Shown: positions 16,311 to 24,440 of the stretch, one piece after another
Layout of the letters: each line of letters begins with the position of its first letter
Numbering within the stretch: position 1 is the stretch's first letter
Source of the DNA: GCA-001856825 sp049965815
GTDB lineage: Archaea > Thermoplasmatota > Thermoplasmata > Thermoplasmatales > GCA-001856825
Assembly: GCA_049965815.1 (NCBI GenBank)
Contig: JBMFVV010000008.1
Location: 1 to 59,798, forward strand
Direction: 5' to 3'
Length of the DNA: 59,798 nucleotides
Notes under the pieces: generated by a model
What the model saw: only the letters and a program-made list of their open reading frames with translations
The model's database searches: none
What the model was told of the DNA's origin: nothing
Translations under genes and position numbers: made by a program

Positions 16311-16356
16311 ATTTAACTAATCCTCCTCAGAGGTCAAGAAAGAGAAGAAAAACGTG

Positions 16357-16364
16357 TTATATAA
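16357..16364 (-). promoter_or_regulatory. TATA box of the QueC-like/DUF1611 operon
   Basis: A perfect TTATATAA, placed so that transcription would begin near 16334, just before the GAGGAGGA ribosome-binding site. Confidence 0.55.
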
Positions 16365-16465
16365 GAATTATGTAATGAGCACGACGGGAAATCTCTGCCT
16401 TGACGCAGCGCTCGTAAAAAAACTTCCCAAGAAAAAACTAAGAGTATAAAGAAGATAGAGCTTTC

Positions 16466-16888
16466 ATGTTTGAGCTCCAGGTCAAACTCAAGAATCCTTC
16501 AGTCAGCAACGATATAGATAGGCTATTGTCTGAATTTCTCTTTGACATCGGATACTTGGAAGAAAGAGGAGAATTCAATCTAGAAACTGTAAAAGAGAGC
16601 GTTCCATTCAAATTGTTCAAAGAAGTGTTTCTGATGAGAGCTGATAAGACATGGCCCGTGAACGAACTGATGACCTATCTTGCCACAACAAAGCCTACAC
16701 TGTACAGGCATCTAAACAGGTTAAAGGGGCTGGATATAATCCAGGAAGTTCAACTGGGAAAGGAAAAAGGCTATGTCATGCGTTATAATTCGTTTTCACT
16801 TGCCTGGAACTTCGTGGAATCAAATGTGAAGATGGCGATGGATAACTACAGGAAGAGAGTGGAAAGCATCCAGGCAATGGTGGAGTGA
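16466..16888 (+). CDS. winged-helix transcriptional regulator
   Basis: A 140-residue protein whose middle (about 58-100: ADKTWPVNELMTYLATTKPT, LYRHLNRLKGLDII) is a winged helix of the ArsR/MarR sort, followed by a wing and a C-terminal helix (MDNYRKRVESIQAMVE) that may dimerise. The N-terminal 50 residues are unassigned. A GTATAAAG box lies about 20 nt before the ATG. It probably forms an operon with the next gene, 1 nt downstream. The target is unknown. Confidence 0.7.
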   Translation: MFELQVKLKNPSVSNDIDRLLSEFLFDIGYLEERGEFNLETVKESVPFKLFKEVFLMRADKTWPVNELMTYLATTKPTLYRHLNRLKGLDIIQEVQLGKEKGYVMRYNSFSLAWNFVESNVKMAMDNYRKRVESIQAMVE

Positions 16889-16889
16889 A

Positions 16890-17153
16890 ATGACAATGAT
16901 GACTCATCTTACAAAGGGATCGAGATATAGGATAGCCTCGGCCAGCTCAACAGAAGAGAACATAATCTCTGAAGGTATTCTCGAAGGTTTCCTCACAATG
17001 GGAGAAGAATCTGCAATTCTTCTGAATATTGGAGAAAATAATGAGGATAAATTAAGGATTATCCCAGTCAGTACTATACTGTACATTGACGTCATAGTAC
17101 AGAACGAGGAAAAGGAGAATCAGGAGAAAGGTAACCTAAACTACATCAGCTGA
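16890..17153 (+). CDS. conserved hypothetical small protein, Sm-like in pattern
   Basis: An 87-residue protein with an all-beta pattern (GSRYRIAS, SEGILEGFLTMG, EESAILLNIG, KLRIIPVSTILYIDVI), the kind of layout seen in Sm-fold or SH3-like barrels, with a charged tail. It starts 1 nt after the stop of the winged-helix gene, with GGTGGAG upstream as ribosome-binding site. Co-transcription with a regulator suggests a linked role. The exact family is not recognised. Confidence 0.6.
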   Translation: MTMMTHLTKGSRYRIASASSTEENIISEGILEGFLTMGEESAILLNIGENNEDKLRIIPVSTILYIDVIVQNEEKENQEKGNLNYIS

Positions 17154-17650
17154 TAACTCCGAATTTCTCTGTAGATCGGGCCAGTCGGTGTGAGTTTTGA
17201 TTCATACAGGCAGAACGAAGAAACCTCTTGCACCATGAATACAGTTTCACTATATTTTTCAATCAAATCGGTAAAATTCTTCCTGTCTTTCACCCTGAGT
17301 AGCGTTATGTGAGGAGTGAATGGATGGTCCAAAGGTATCTCCATTGTCATCGAGTTTACTTCTGCGGCCAGTTCCTTTAATTGTGCCTCCGGGAAAGCTC
17401 TAACAAATAGAACCCTGCCGCTCTGCTGAGAAGGAAAAGCTCCAAGGCCTTTGAGGGTTACAACAAATTTTTGATACCTAATGGCTTCAAGACGCTTTCC
17501 AATCTGGTCAGCATCCTTGATGTCGCCAAGGAACTTGAGGGTAAGATGCAGATTCTTCCCCTCTACAACCTTACCAAAGTGCTTGTTTTCTGAAATGATT
17601 CCTGTCAGGATCTCGTTAGGTGGAAGGTTAATTGCAACGAAGCTTCTCAC
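17141..17650 (-). CDS. thpR: RNA 2',3'-cyclic phosphodiesterase
   Basis: A 169-residue 2H-phosphoesterase, long known as 2'-5' RNA ligase. The two catalytic HxTx motifs are visible: HLTLKFLG at about 40-47 and HITLLRV at about 112-118. The family hydrolyses 2',3'-cyclic phosphate ends of RNA, such as tRNA fragments. The start is GTG (RSFVAINLP follows). It is convergent with the previous gene, overlapping by 13 bp. Confidence 0.93.
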   Translation of the reverse strand: MRSFVAINLPPNEILTGIISENKHFGKVVEGKNLHLTLKFLGDIKDADQIGKRLEAIRYQKFVVTLKGLGAFPSQQSGRVLFVRAFPEAQLKELAAEVNSMTMEIPLDHPFTPHITLLRVKDRKNFTDLIEKYSETVFMVQEVSSFCLYESKLTPTGPIYREIRSYQLM

Positions 17651-17706
17651 AAACTTTCAACAAAAACTTCCGCAAAACTTTTTGCCTTCTGTTGCATCTC
17701 AGAAGC

Positions 17707-18081
17707 ATGATCGTGAAAGACGGTCTATTCTATACAAAAACCCACGAGTGGCTGAAGGTTGACGGTGACGTAGCGTCCATAGGCATAACAGACTTTGCCC
17801 AGAATCAGATGTCTGATATTGTTTATGTTGATTTCCCCAAGATTGGAGCCAGCATAAAGGCGGGAGAGATAGTCGGGACTGTGGAAAGTGTAAAATCTGC
17901 AGAGGATTTTTATTCTCCCATAACGGGTAAGGTCATTGAAGTTAATAAGGTGCTGGAGAAAGCACCCGAGGAAATCAACAAGAATCCTTACGATGCCTGG
18001 ATTGTTAAACTCAAGATGAGTAATCCATCAGAAGTAAGTCGCCTGATGAACAAGGATGCATACGAGAAAATAACCAAATAA
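17707..18081 (+). CDS. gcvH: glycine cleavage system H protein
   Basis: A 124-residue lipoyl carrier protein. The lipoylation site is Lys63 within ESVKSAEDFYSP, flanked by the usual EWLKVDGDVASIGITDFAQ and the NKNPYDAWIVK segment. It shuttles aminomethyl groups between the P, T and L proteins of glycine cleavage, or receives lipoate for other complexes. The open frame extends upstream to 17632, but family length and sequence point to ATG 17707. No other gcv genes are nearby; an SHMT-like gene lies 40 kb away. Confidence 0.95.
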   Translation: MIVKDGLFYTKTHEWLKVDGDVASIGITDFAQNQMSDIVYVDFPKIGASIKAGEIVGTVESVKSAEDFYSPITGKVIEVNKVLEKAPEEINKNPYDAWIVKLKMSNPSEVSRLMNKDAYEKITK

Positions 18082-18088
18082 AATTCAG

Positions 18089-18685
18089 ATGTCCTGGATT
18101 CAGAGGCGAAGATCCGAAGCCTATTACAAGAGAGCAAAGGAGGAGGGATTCAGGAGCAGGGCCGTCTACAAGCTCAAGCAGATGGACGAAAAGTTTTTCA
18201 TATTGAAGAGCGGAATAAGGATACTAGACCTTGGTGCCTCTCCAGGAGGGTGGAGCCAGTACTCGTCCATTGTCAATGAAGGGGGATTGAACGTAGCCCT
18301 TGATATGATTCCCATGGGAAAGATAGACAATGTTTATTTCATCAAAGGGGACATTTTCCAGGAAGACATCTGGTCTAAAGTGCTTAAACTGTCCCCGGAT
18401 GGTTTTGATCTTGTGCTATCAGACATCTTGATGCACACAAGCGGAGATCGGTCCAGGGATCAGGCGAATTCCTATTTCATTGCCAAGAGAGTGCTGGAAA
18501 TCTGCGAGCATGTACTGACTAGAGACGGTAAAGCACTTGTCAAATCACTGCAGGGAGATCTAACTGAGGAATTGAAGAGTGAATTCAAGAAACATTTCAG
18601 AAGGGTCTTCTTGACGAAACCGCCTTCTTCACTTCCTCGCTCTTCTGAAGTCTATATCCTTGGAGAGTATTATTCAGGTCATTGA
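18089..18685 (+). CDS. rlmE: 23S rRNA 2'-O-methyltransferase, RlmE/FtsJ type
   Basis: A 198-residue FtsJ methyltransferase. The SAM site LDLGASPGGWSQ lies at 46-57. The K-D-K-E catalytic set fits Lys in SRAVYKL, Asp in LVLSD, Lys in ALVKSLQG and Glu in SSEVYILG. It methylates the ribose of a uridine in the 23S A-loop. It follows gcvH by 7 nt and its 3' end overlaps the convergent TraB-like gene by 89 bp. Confidence 0.93.
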   Translation: MSWIQRRRSEAYYKRAKEEGFRSRAVYKLKQMDEKFFILKSGIRILDLGASPGGWSQYSSIVNEGGLNVALDMIPMGKIDNVYFIKGDIFQEDIWSKVLKLSPDGFDLVLSDILMHTSGDRSRDQANSYFIAKRVLEICEHVLTRDGKALVKSLQGDLTEELKSEFKKHFRRVFLTKPPSSLPRSSEVYILGEYYSGH

Positions 18686-19271
18686 CCACGTCTTCGAACC
18701 TTTCCGTCTCTATTATTACCAAGGTGTTGCCCTTCTTCTTGCTGGCAATTTCAGCTGCCATGTGCTTTGCCCTCTCCCGCTCCACCTTCAAATAACCTCC
18801 CTTGTTGAGGTACGAGTCCCACTCACAGGCAAATGATTCTGGATCTGAGAGGTTCCACCTCCTTCTCAGGAGCCTTCTTCTTCTAAGACTCAGCAGAAGC
18901 ATATCAGAGAGCTGGACGTTAACAACGAATATGTCCTCATACATACCTGAAGGAATGTCGATCCCAGTTACTTCCAGTCCTCTTTTGTCTGCTTCTCTTA
19001 TTGCAGATATATAAGCCTCAGGTGGTATGGAAGTCTCCCCGAAGTTCTTCATGAAGTATTCGTATATTATCTCAAGATCATCCATTTCAACTTCTACTGG
19101 ATTTTTTATGTATTCCCTGAGGCCCTGGACCTCCTCATCAGTGATGGACAACATTACTGTTTCGAAGTTGCCCGTTTCAATAACTTGTTCAACGAGCTTT
19201 CCGGAATCCTTCAGTGCTTTGTTTATTCCTAGCAAAAGAATTTGGTATTGCCCATTGAATTCAGCTTTCAA
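18597..19271 (-). CDS. TraB/PrgY-like domain protein
   Basis: A 224-residue protein resembling the TraB family: an opening region (LLLGINKALKDSGKL), a central helical part with MNLSD-type acidic motifs and KHMAAEIASKKKGNTLVIIE near the end. Bacterial TraB/PrgY blocks peptide pheromones; archaeal members are uncharacterised and the fold relates to erythromycin-esterase and ChaN-like proteins. No membrane segment is obvious. Its ATG overlaps the stop of the COG1395 regulator gene (4 bp), so the pair is probably co-translated. The last 30 codons are antisense to rlmE. Confidence 0.55.
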   Translation of the reverse strand: MKAEFNGQYQILLLGINKALKDSGKLVEQVIETGNFETVMLSITDEEVQGLREYIKNPVEVEMDDLEIIYEYFMKNFGETSIPPEAYISAIREADKRGLEVTGIDIPSGMYEDIFVVNVQLSDMLLLSLRRRRLLRRRWNLSDPESFACEWDSYLNKGGYLKVERERAKHMAAEIASKKKGNTLVIIETERFEDVVNDLNNTLQGYRLQKSEEVKKAVSSRRPF

Positions 19272-20215
19272 CTGTTCCTTCTCTCCTTGATTACTCCCTT
19301 CAGTTCTTCCTTGTCCTGAAATTGTTCAAGTTCAGAATATGAAATGATAGGAATCTTGTACCTCTCAGGCTTTTCAATCTCCCTCTTTACTATCAATATT
19401 CCATCTTTGTTGCTCATCTGCGTGAGCTCGCTGAGATACTCGATCTTTCTCTTTACCATGGACATTTCCTCCTCTATGCCTCCAAGGTAAGATGATTCTG
19501 AATCTTCCATCAGGAAATTTACTATTGACCTTCTGATCGGATAGATGGCGAACCCCTTTCTGGTGATCTCCTGGTTCACCAATCTTTCAAATTCTCTCAT
19601 CTTCTTGAATCCTACCTTGAACTCCTCCCTCTGCACGTCCCATAGGAACGTTACGTATTCCATAATTTCTTCCCCCAGGAATTCCTCCATCTTTAGAGCT
19701 ATGTCTATAGAGGCGGACATTCCTGATTGGTACATGAGAACAGTTCTTCTCGTCGTGCCAATGGCACTGGCTATCTCGCCCAACGAAAGTGACCTCTGCT
19801 CCCTGATTCGCTTGAGTTTATCCGCGTCAATCTCAACGTAGAAACCGCCTGGTCCAGCTCTTACTGTTGGTTGTTCCCCTTCCCTAAGATACGATATTAA
19901 TGTTTGCGGGGATATTATAGGAAGGGAATACCTGCTATAGACCACTCCGTCCTCTATTCTCTCGTCCCTGTTGGTCACACCTATGATCAAGGGATGTGCT
20001 CCCAGAAACCTGGAAATTGCCAAGACAGACCTTGAAGCCTCCTCTGTCAGGAGACCTACATTGTTCATGACCTTTATGACTATCATCTGGTCCTCATTTC
20101 TAAGGATCAGGTCGAATGTGTAAGACAGACTCTCGTCTGTGCAAATAGTAGTATAACCTCCCCTTGACGCGAATCTTTTGATCGAACCAATTATTTCCTG
20201 TCTTCGGTCCATCAC
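19268..20215 (-). CDS. archaeal HTH-type transcriptional regulator, COG1395 family
   Basis: A 315-residue member of the conserved archaeal COG1395 family. The N-terminal 110 residues form an endonuclease-like alpha/beta domain (YTFDLILRNEDQMIVIKVM, then FLGAHPLIIGV). An XRE-type helix-turn-helix follows at about 133-165 (LKRIREQRSLSLGEIASAIG), then a helical C-terminal domain. Such proteins are predicted DNA-binding regulators of unknown regulon. Its stop overlaps the start of the TraB-like gene. Confidence 0.85.
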   Translation of the reverse strand: MMDRRQEIIGSIKRFASRGGYTTICTDESLSYTFDLILRNEDQMIVIKVMNNVGLLTEEASRSVLAISRFLGAHPLIIGVTNRDERIEDGVVYSRYSLPIISPQTLISYLREGEQPTVRAGPGGFYVEIDADKLKRIREQRSLSLGEIASAIGTTRRTVLMYQSGMSASIDIALKMEEFLGEEIMEYVTFLWDVQREEFKVGFKKMREFERLVNQEITRKGFAIYPIRRSIVNFLMEDSESSYLGGIEEEMSMVKRKIEYLSELTQMSNKDGILIVKREIEKPERYKIPIISYSELEQFQDKEELKGVIKERRNS

Positions 20216-20258
20216 TTGTCCTCAGGGAATAAGAAAAACCAAATATTTAAATACTTAC

Positions 20259-20771
20259 TCAGCGGAGCTTATCGATATCAACAAGGCTTATCAATTCGAC
20301 TCCTGCGTACTCCAGAGCGTCTCTTGCTCCTTCTTTTCTGTCCACTACCACGACCACCCTGTCAGTTCTGAGATGCATCTCGTTGAGTTTCGTGATCGCC
20401 CTCAAAATCGTTCCACCTGTTGTAGTTACGTCTTCGACGAATGTTATTACCTCTCCCATCTCGACCCTTCCCTCAAAGAGTTTTTCAAGGCCGTGTTCCT
20501 TTTTCTCCTTTCTGATTATAATCAGTTCCTTGCCAGTCTCTAGCGAAACCCCGACACCTAGAGGGACTGCCCCCAGTTCGACGCATGCTATTCTCTCCCC
20601 TGTTATGAAAGATGCTGCTCTCTTCGATATTTCCTTAAGAAAGTGAGGGTTTAGAAGTGCACTCTTTACATCTACATAGTAATCAGATTCTTTCCCCGAT
20701 GCAAGTTTAAACTTACCGAACTTTATGTTGCCATTGTCCAAAAGAAATTGCTCTATGTTTAATTCAGTCAT
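20259..20771 (-). CDS. pyrE: orotate phosphoribosyltransferase
   Basis: Joins orotate to PRPP to give OMP in pyrimidine synthesis. The 170-residue protein carries the PRPP-binding loop VEDVTTTGGTILRA (about 118-131), the flexible RKEKKEHGLEK loop and SGKESDYYVDVKSAL near the start, all diagnostic. A GAGGAG ribosome-binding site lies 5 nt before the ATG. No other pyr genes are adjacent. Confidence 0.95.
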   Translation of the reverse strand: MTELNIEQFLLDNGNIKFGKFKLASGKESDYYVDVKSALLNPHFLKEISKRAASFITGERIACVELGAVPLGVGVSLETGKELIIIRKEKKEHGLEKLFEGRVEMGEVITFVEDVTTTGGTILRAITKLNEMHLRTDRVVVVVDRKEGARDALEYAGVELISLVDIDKLR

Positions 20772-20855
20772 TTATACTCCTCAAATTCGAATACCTATTG
20801 TGCATGAATACTTTACGATGATTTTTAAGCTACTGATAAAGGCCTGACTTATCGG

Positions 20856-20867
20856 AAAATATTATTA
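20856..20867 (+). promoter_or_regulatory. TATA box of tRNA-Asn
   Basis: AAAATATTATTA centred about 28 nt before the tRNA 5' end, the usual place for an archaeal tRNA promoter. Confidence 0.5.
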
Positions 20868-20889
20868 TCAGCGACTCATAAGCCTTTTA

Positions 20890-20962
20890 GCCGCTGTAGC
20901 TTAGTTGGTAGAGCACCCGGCTGTTAACCGGGAGGTCATCGGTTCAAGCCCGATCAGCGGCG
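20890..20962 (+). tRNA. tRNA-Asn (GTT)
   Basis: A complete cloverleaf: acceptor GCCGCTG paired with CAGCGGC, anticodon stem CCCGG/CCGGG around loop CTGTTAA (anticodon GTT), and T-loop GGTTCAAGCC. Discriminator G; CCA not encoded. Confidence 0.95.
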
Positions 20963-21218
20963 TCTTTCTCAGAAAGAAAATACTAGGATAGAGCAGGTTC
21001 TTAATGTGTGACTTGGACTGGTCTCCATACTTTTCTATAGCTGTCAGAGTGTAAAGGAACCATTCGCAGATTGCAGGGAATGTGACTGAAAAGTGGGCCA
21101 TGGATGATATGTATTGCAATAAGTTTTAGTTCGGATTTCATCAGTTGACGATAATTGATACATATGCAATAAGAGAATTGACAAAGCAAAAATAGCAAAA
21201 TAAACTATGAAATACTAG

Positions 21219-22349
21219 ATGCGAGATAGGTCTTCTATTTCAGATCAAAGCCGTTTTGGATATGTTCGTGGGAACCCAATGGAACAATCTGAGATCACTA
21301 ACATGATCTATCTGCTGCAGAAAGCACTCAGGTCGAAAAGCAGGGATCAGCTGAAGAAGTTGGTCAGCAAGTTAGTAAACCAGGAGAACCCAGATATCCC
21401 GGTGAATGCGACTGAAGGAACTGAATATTCACCACTTATGGAAGACATTAATCAAATCCTGGAATCTGAAACGTTGACTAGGGGGAAATATTATGTCAGG
21501 AGATTGATGAAAGCCCTCACCGAAAGCAGAACCAACGGTATCAATGACATTAACCTCTACCGTTGGAAGGAATACGACGACGTTCTCACAGATAGTCTGT
21601 GGAAATTCGACAGGAGAGATACCTCTGGATCACACCTTGGCTGGTACTGGGGGAATTTCGTACCTCAGATTCCACACCAAGTCATAATTAGATTCACTCG
21701 TAAGGGTGATTGGGTTCTAGACCCATTCGCGGGAAGCGGAACCACATTAATTGAAAGTATAAGATTAGGAAGAAATTCGATAGGCGTAGAGCTTAATGAG
21801 AATACGGTGAATAGAGCGAAGCCCACGATAGAGAAAGAACGGAAACCTAGGGATATAAAATGGCTGATGGAAGTGGGAGATAGTACAAAAGTGAATTTTT
21901 CAAGTCTTCTCAAAGAGAATGGAATTTCAAAAGTTCAACTTGTGATAATGCACCCTCCGTATTTCGACATAATAAAATTCAGTGATCGCAAAACAGATCT
22001 ATCTAATGCCCCATCACTGAAAAGTTTCATAAGAGATTTTGGAAAAGTCGTCAACCGTACCTATTCCGTTTTGCAGGACGGCAGGTATCTAGTCCTCGTT
22101 GCAGGGGACAAATATCAGAACGGGGAATGGATTCCATTGGGCTTCTACTTGATGGAGGAGGTCCTGAAACATGGATACAAGCTCACGGGCATAATAGTAA
22201 AGAATTTCGAAGACACTAGGGCTAAGAGGGACCAGAAGGAGCTCTGGCGATACAGGGCTCTTGCGGGAGGATTTTTTGTATTTAAACACGAATATATTTT
22301 TATATTTAAGAAAACGAGTGAGAAGAGTAGTGGGGCCGATCGGGTTTGA
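21219..22349 (+). CDS. site-specific DNA methyltransferase (N4-cytosine/N6-adenine type)
   Basis: A 376-residue amino-methyltransferase. Motif I (DPFAGSGTTLIES) is at about 168-180, motif IV appears as HPPY at 245-248 rather than DPPY or SPPW, and there is a long N-terminal region (1-120) unlike the catalytic domain. Motif I comes before motif IV. No restriction endonuclease gene is adjacent, so it looks like an orphan methylase, perhaps epigenetic or a relic of a restriction system. It lies alone between tRNA-Asn and a CAT-anticodon tRNA, and its last 19 bases are antisense to the 3' end of the latter. That is a typical setting for integrated DNA. An RNA target is also possible. Confidence 0.8.
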   Translation: MRDRSSISDQSRFGYVRGNPMEQSEITNMIYLLQKALRSKSRDQLKKLVSKLVNQENPDIPVNATEGTEYSPLMEDINQILESETLTRGKYYVRRLMKALTESRTNGINDINLYRWKEYDDVLTDSLWKFDRRDTSGSHLGWYWGNFVPQIPHQVIIRFTRKGDWVLDPFAGSGTTLIESIRLGRNSIGVELNENTVNRAKPTIEKERKPRDIKWLMEVGDSTKVNFSSLLKENGISKVQLVIMHPPYFDIIKFSDRKTDLSNAPSLKSFIRDFGKVVNRTYSVLQDGRYLVLVAGDKYQNGEWIPLGFYLMEEVLKHGYKLTGIIVKNFEDTRAKRDQKELWRYRALAGGFFVFKHEYIFIFKKTSEKSSGADRV

Positions 22350-22404
22350 ACCGACGACCACCTGGTTATGAGCCAGGCGCTCTACCGGGCTAAGCTACGG
22401 CCCC
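22331..22404 (-). tRNA. tRNA with anticodon CAT (elongator Met or Ile2)
   Basis: Acceptor GGGGCCG/CGGCCCC, anticodon stem CCTGG/CCAGG with loop CTCATAA, discriminator A. The anticodon stem lacks the three G-C pairs of initiator tRNA, so it is elongator Met or the Ile2 tRNA whose C34 is modified. Its 3' end overlaps the methyltransferase stop region. Confidence 0.92.
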
Positions 22405-22459
22405 CTTCTCTCTCCATGCTCCGAAGGATTAAAAATTTGCGATTTCTTTCTTGTCTTAC

Positions 22460-23119
22460 CTAGTTACTCTGCTTCTTGTAAGCTTCGAGAACGTAGTCCA
22501 CGAAGTTCTCATCGGGGTAAGCTCCTACGAACTGGACGTCTCCGTTGATCACTATGTGCGGAACTGAAGAGACCCCCACTTCATCTGCCCACGCCGGGAA
22601 TTCCGTAGCCTCTACCATCTCTCCTGTGATATTCTTATTAGCTAGCGCAAATTTGTGGGCTGTGCCTACTGCCTTTGGACAGTACGGGCAGGTAGGAGTA
22701 ACGAAGACTCTGATCGTCACAGGCTTGTCTACCTCCTCAAGTTTCTTCTGCACTTCAGGTTCTATCTCAGGATCGTTCCTGGAGATTCTCCTTATATCCT
22801 CAACCAGTGAGGAAAATTCATAACCCATTGGGATTCCAATGTATTTTATCCTTGCATGCTCACTTCCGCCGTTGTTTGTAACAACAGTAGTTGGTGCTTT
22901 CTCAATACCCCATTTCTTCGCTTTCTCAGAGTCCAGTCCAAGTACTTCCACCTCTATTTTATCGGACGTTTCCTGTAACTCATGGGCAATTTCCACTGTT
23001 TGATCGCAATACTGGCAGTCCTCTTCAGAGGTAAACACGTATAATTTTACCTCGTTCTTGAGGTTCTTCTTGAACTCGTCTCTTAGGTATGCCTTATCCT
23101 TATCTTTAAGCAGTGCCAT
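22460..23119 (-). CDS. protein disulfide oxidoreductase (glutaredoxin-like, two-domain)
   Basis: A 219-residue protein with two thioredoxin folds, each with a CxxC site: CQYC at 35-38 and CPYC at 144-147. The cis-proline segments KAPTTVV and SVPHIVI are also visible. This is the archaeal/thermophile PDO architecture, which forms and shuffles disulfides in cytoplasmic proteins and can act with thioredoxin reductase. No signal peptide. It is monocistronic, with the tRNA upstream of its 3' end. Confidence 0.93.
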   Translation of the reverse strand: MALLKDKDKAYLRDEFKKNLKNEVKLYVFTSEEDCQYCDQTVEIAHELQETSDKIEVEVLGLDSEKAKKWGIEKAPTTVVTNNGGSEHARIKYIGIPMGYEFSSLVEDIRRISRNDPEIEPEVQKKLEEVDKPVTIRVFVTPTCPYCPKAVGTAHKFALANKNITGEMVEATEFPAWADEVGVSSVPHIVINGDVQFVGAYPDENFVDYVLEAYKKQSN

Positions 23120-23218
23120 CTATTTCCACCTTTTCAGGTTATTATAGTAAAGTTAATAACCTTTCCGTACAAGAGATAGATACAAGTATGAATATAAGAT
23201 AGAAAATAATAGCGTATT

Positions 23219-23851
23219 ATGGGACTCCTGCTGATATTTGATATGGATGGCACGTTGATAGATTCGGAGCAATCCATAGTTAGATGCTTTCGGGAGTCTG
23301 CCGGTAAACTTGGTTACACCATCGGTAATGCGTCCAAGTACATAGGTGTTCTGAAGCTGACTCAAATTCTGAGTAAGAATGGAGTTCCTGACAGGGACCT
23401 GCCAGAGATAATGAAGTTGTATGTTGAATGTTACCTGAACACCTTCATGCAAGACACAAGACCGATACAGAATTCGCAGACCATTCTTGAGAAACTTCAG
23501 GAAAGGCATGAACTTGGAATTCTTACCCTGAAGAATCTCAATCTGACCCTAGAAATTGCAAAACAATTCTTTCCCCGGGTAAAATTCAAGTACATTATAT
23601 GCGGGGACAGGCCGATAGAAAACAAGGCAGAAGGACTGAAACTCATAATTAAGGAATCTGGAATGGACCCTGGACGCATATACTACATAGGTGACAGGGC
23701 AAGTGACGTAAAGAGCGCAGACGAGGTAGGGATAAGATCTGTCTGGGTAAGTTTTGGTCTGGGTAAGAAAAGCGATTTTGATTTCCAGAGTGATTACAGA
23801 ACAGCAAACAGCTACGATGAGCTGCTTGAAATGTTCATTTCACAAACTTGA
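23219..23851 (+). CDS. HAD-superfamily phosphatase (phosphoglycolate phosphatase-like)
   Basis: A 210-residue HAD hydrolase with motif I DMDGTLID at residues 8-15, a helical cap, motif II GILTLKN, and motifs III/IV GDRPIENK and YIGDRASDVKSADEVG. It dephosphorylates small metabolites; phosphoglycolate is the usual substrate of close relatives, but this cannot be fixed from sequence. Its end overlaps the convergent hypothetical gene by 17 bp. Confidence 0.9.
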   Translation: MGLLLIFDMDGTLIDSEQSIVRCFRESAGKLGYTIGNASKYIGVLKLTQILSKNGVPDRDLPEIMKLYVECYLNTFMQDTRPIQNSQTILEKLQERHELGILTLKNLNLTLEIAKQFFPRVKFKYIICGDRPIENKAEGLKLIIKESGMDPGRIYYIGDRASDVKSADEVGIRSVWVSFGLGKKSDFDFQSDYRTANSYDELLEMFISQT

Positions 23852-24149
23852 AACCGTGTTTTTCAGCTATTTCCCTGAGTTCTGCAATTGCACTCTCAGT
23901 GCCCCCTTCACTCAGACTGACCTCTACGTTCTTCTCTGCTACTGAAAGCAGAACATATCCCACAGTAACATCGTCCTTTGTTATAGTCTCCTTCCTTGCG
24001 TATCTGGAAATGAGGTCTTCAACAGTCCATCTGTCTGAAGGATCGACATTTATGAATTCTTCAAGCGCAGGTTTGATATTTTCCTCAAGGACACATATCG
24101 TGGACCTATCGGTTACGGAGAAGCTGATCATGAAAAGGAAACATCTCAT
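23835..24149 (-). CDS. conserved hypothetical protein downstream of a TusA-like gene
   Basis: A 104-residue protein; ATG 24149 lies 2 nt after the TusA-like stop, so coupled translation is likely (ATG 24131 is an alternative). It looks like a small alpha/beta domain: a helix (ENIKPALEEFINVD), a WTVEDLISRYARKE segment, a strand (GYVLLSVAEKNVEVSL) and a final helix (SAIAELREIAEKHG). No cysteine-based active site is evident. Linkage suggests a role with the sulfur carrier. Confidence 0.65.
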   Translation of the reverse strand: MRCFLFMISFSVTDRSTICVLEENIKPALEEFINVDPSDRWTVEDLISRYARKETITKDDVTVGYVLLSVAEKNVEVSLSEGGTESAIAELREIAEKHGFKFVK

Positions 24150-24151
24150 TT

Positions 24152-24409
24152 CTACAACTTCCTGAGCTTATGCACTACGTTCAGGTCATACTTGCTCTCC
24201 ACAATTTCGAATTTGCTGGACTCCAGTAAAGAGTTGAACGTTTCGTCCTGAAGGACCCATTTATCCTTTGGCACTATCAGCATGAGCGTCTGTCCGGGCT
24301 TAAGCTCCCTCGAAGCGAGCCTTATTGCTCCCTTGATGTAAATGTACGGTTCCCCACAATTGAGGGTTCGGAGGTCTTCTACCCTATCAGCCTGACCGTA
24401 TGCTTCCAT
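24152..24409 (-). CDS. TusA/SirA-like sulfur-carrier protein with CGEP motif
   Basis: An 85-residue protein with the TusA layout: a Cys-containing turn (LRTLNCGEPYIYIKGAIRLA, Cys near residue 18), a helix and a GQTLMLIVP strand. In TusA the active motif is CPxP, and the Cys carries sulfur as a persulfide for tRNA thiolation or sulfur oxidation. Here it reads CGEP, so the Cys is kept but the first proline is lost. It is co-transcribed with the 104-residue protein. Moderate confidence in the family, low in the precise role. Confidence 0.6.
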   Translation of the reverse strand: MEAYGQADRVEDLRTLNCGEPYIYIKGAIRLASRELKPGQTLMLIVPKDKWVLQDETFNSLLESSKFEIVESKYDLNVVHKLRKL

Positions 24410-24440
24410 GTTTTCTAATATCCAAACTTTGACTTATAAC

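Noticed and set aside
16042..16320. Plus-strand open frame opposite the small operon-head gene
   Set aside because: It runs antisense into the DUF1611 gene; the minus-strand frame has promoter, ribosome-binding site and stop/start coupling.
16375..16449. 24-codon plus-strand frame
   Set aside because: Too short, no family likeness, and the TATA spacing does not fit its ATG.
20826..20856. C/D-box-like RNA near 20.83 kb
   Set aside because: GATGATT and CTGA motifs occur, but the spacing and missing second box pair do not fit a C/D guide RNA.
20901..21119. Minus-strand frame across tRNA-Asn
   Set aside because: It reads through the tRNA gene and has no coding character.
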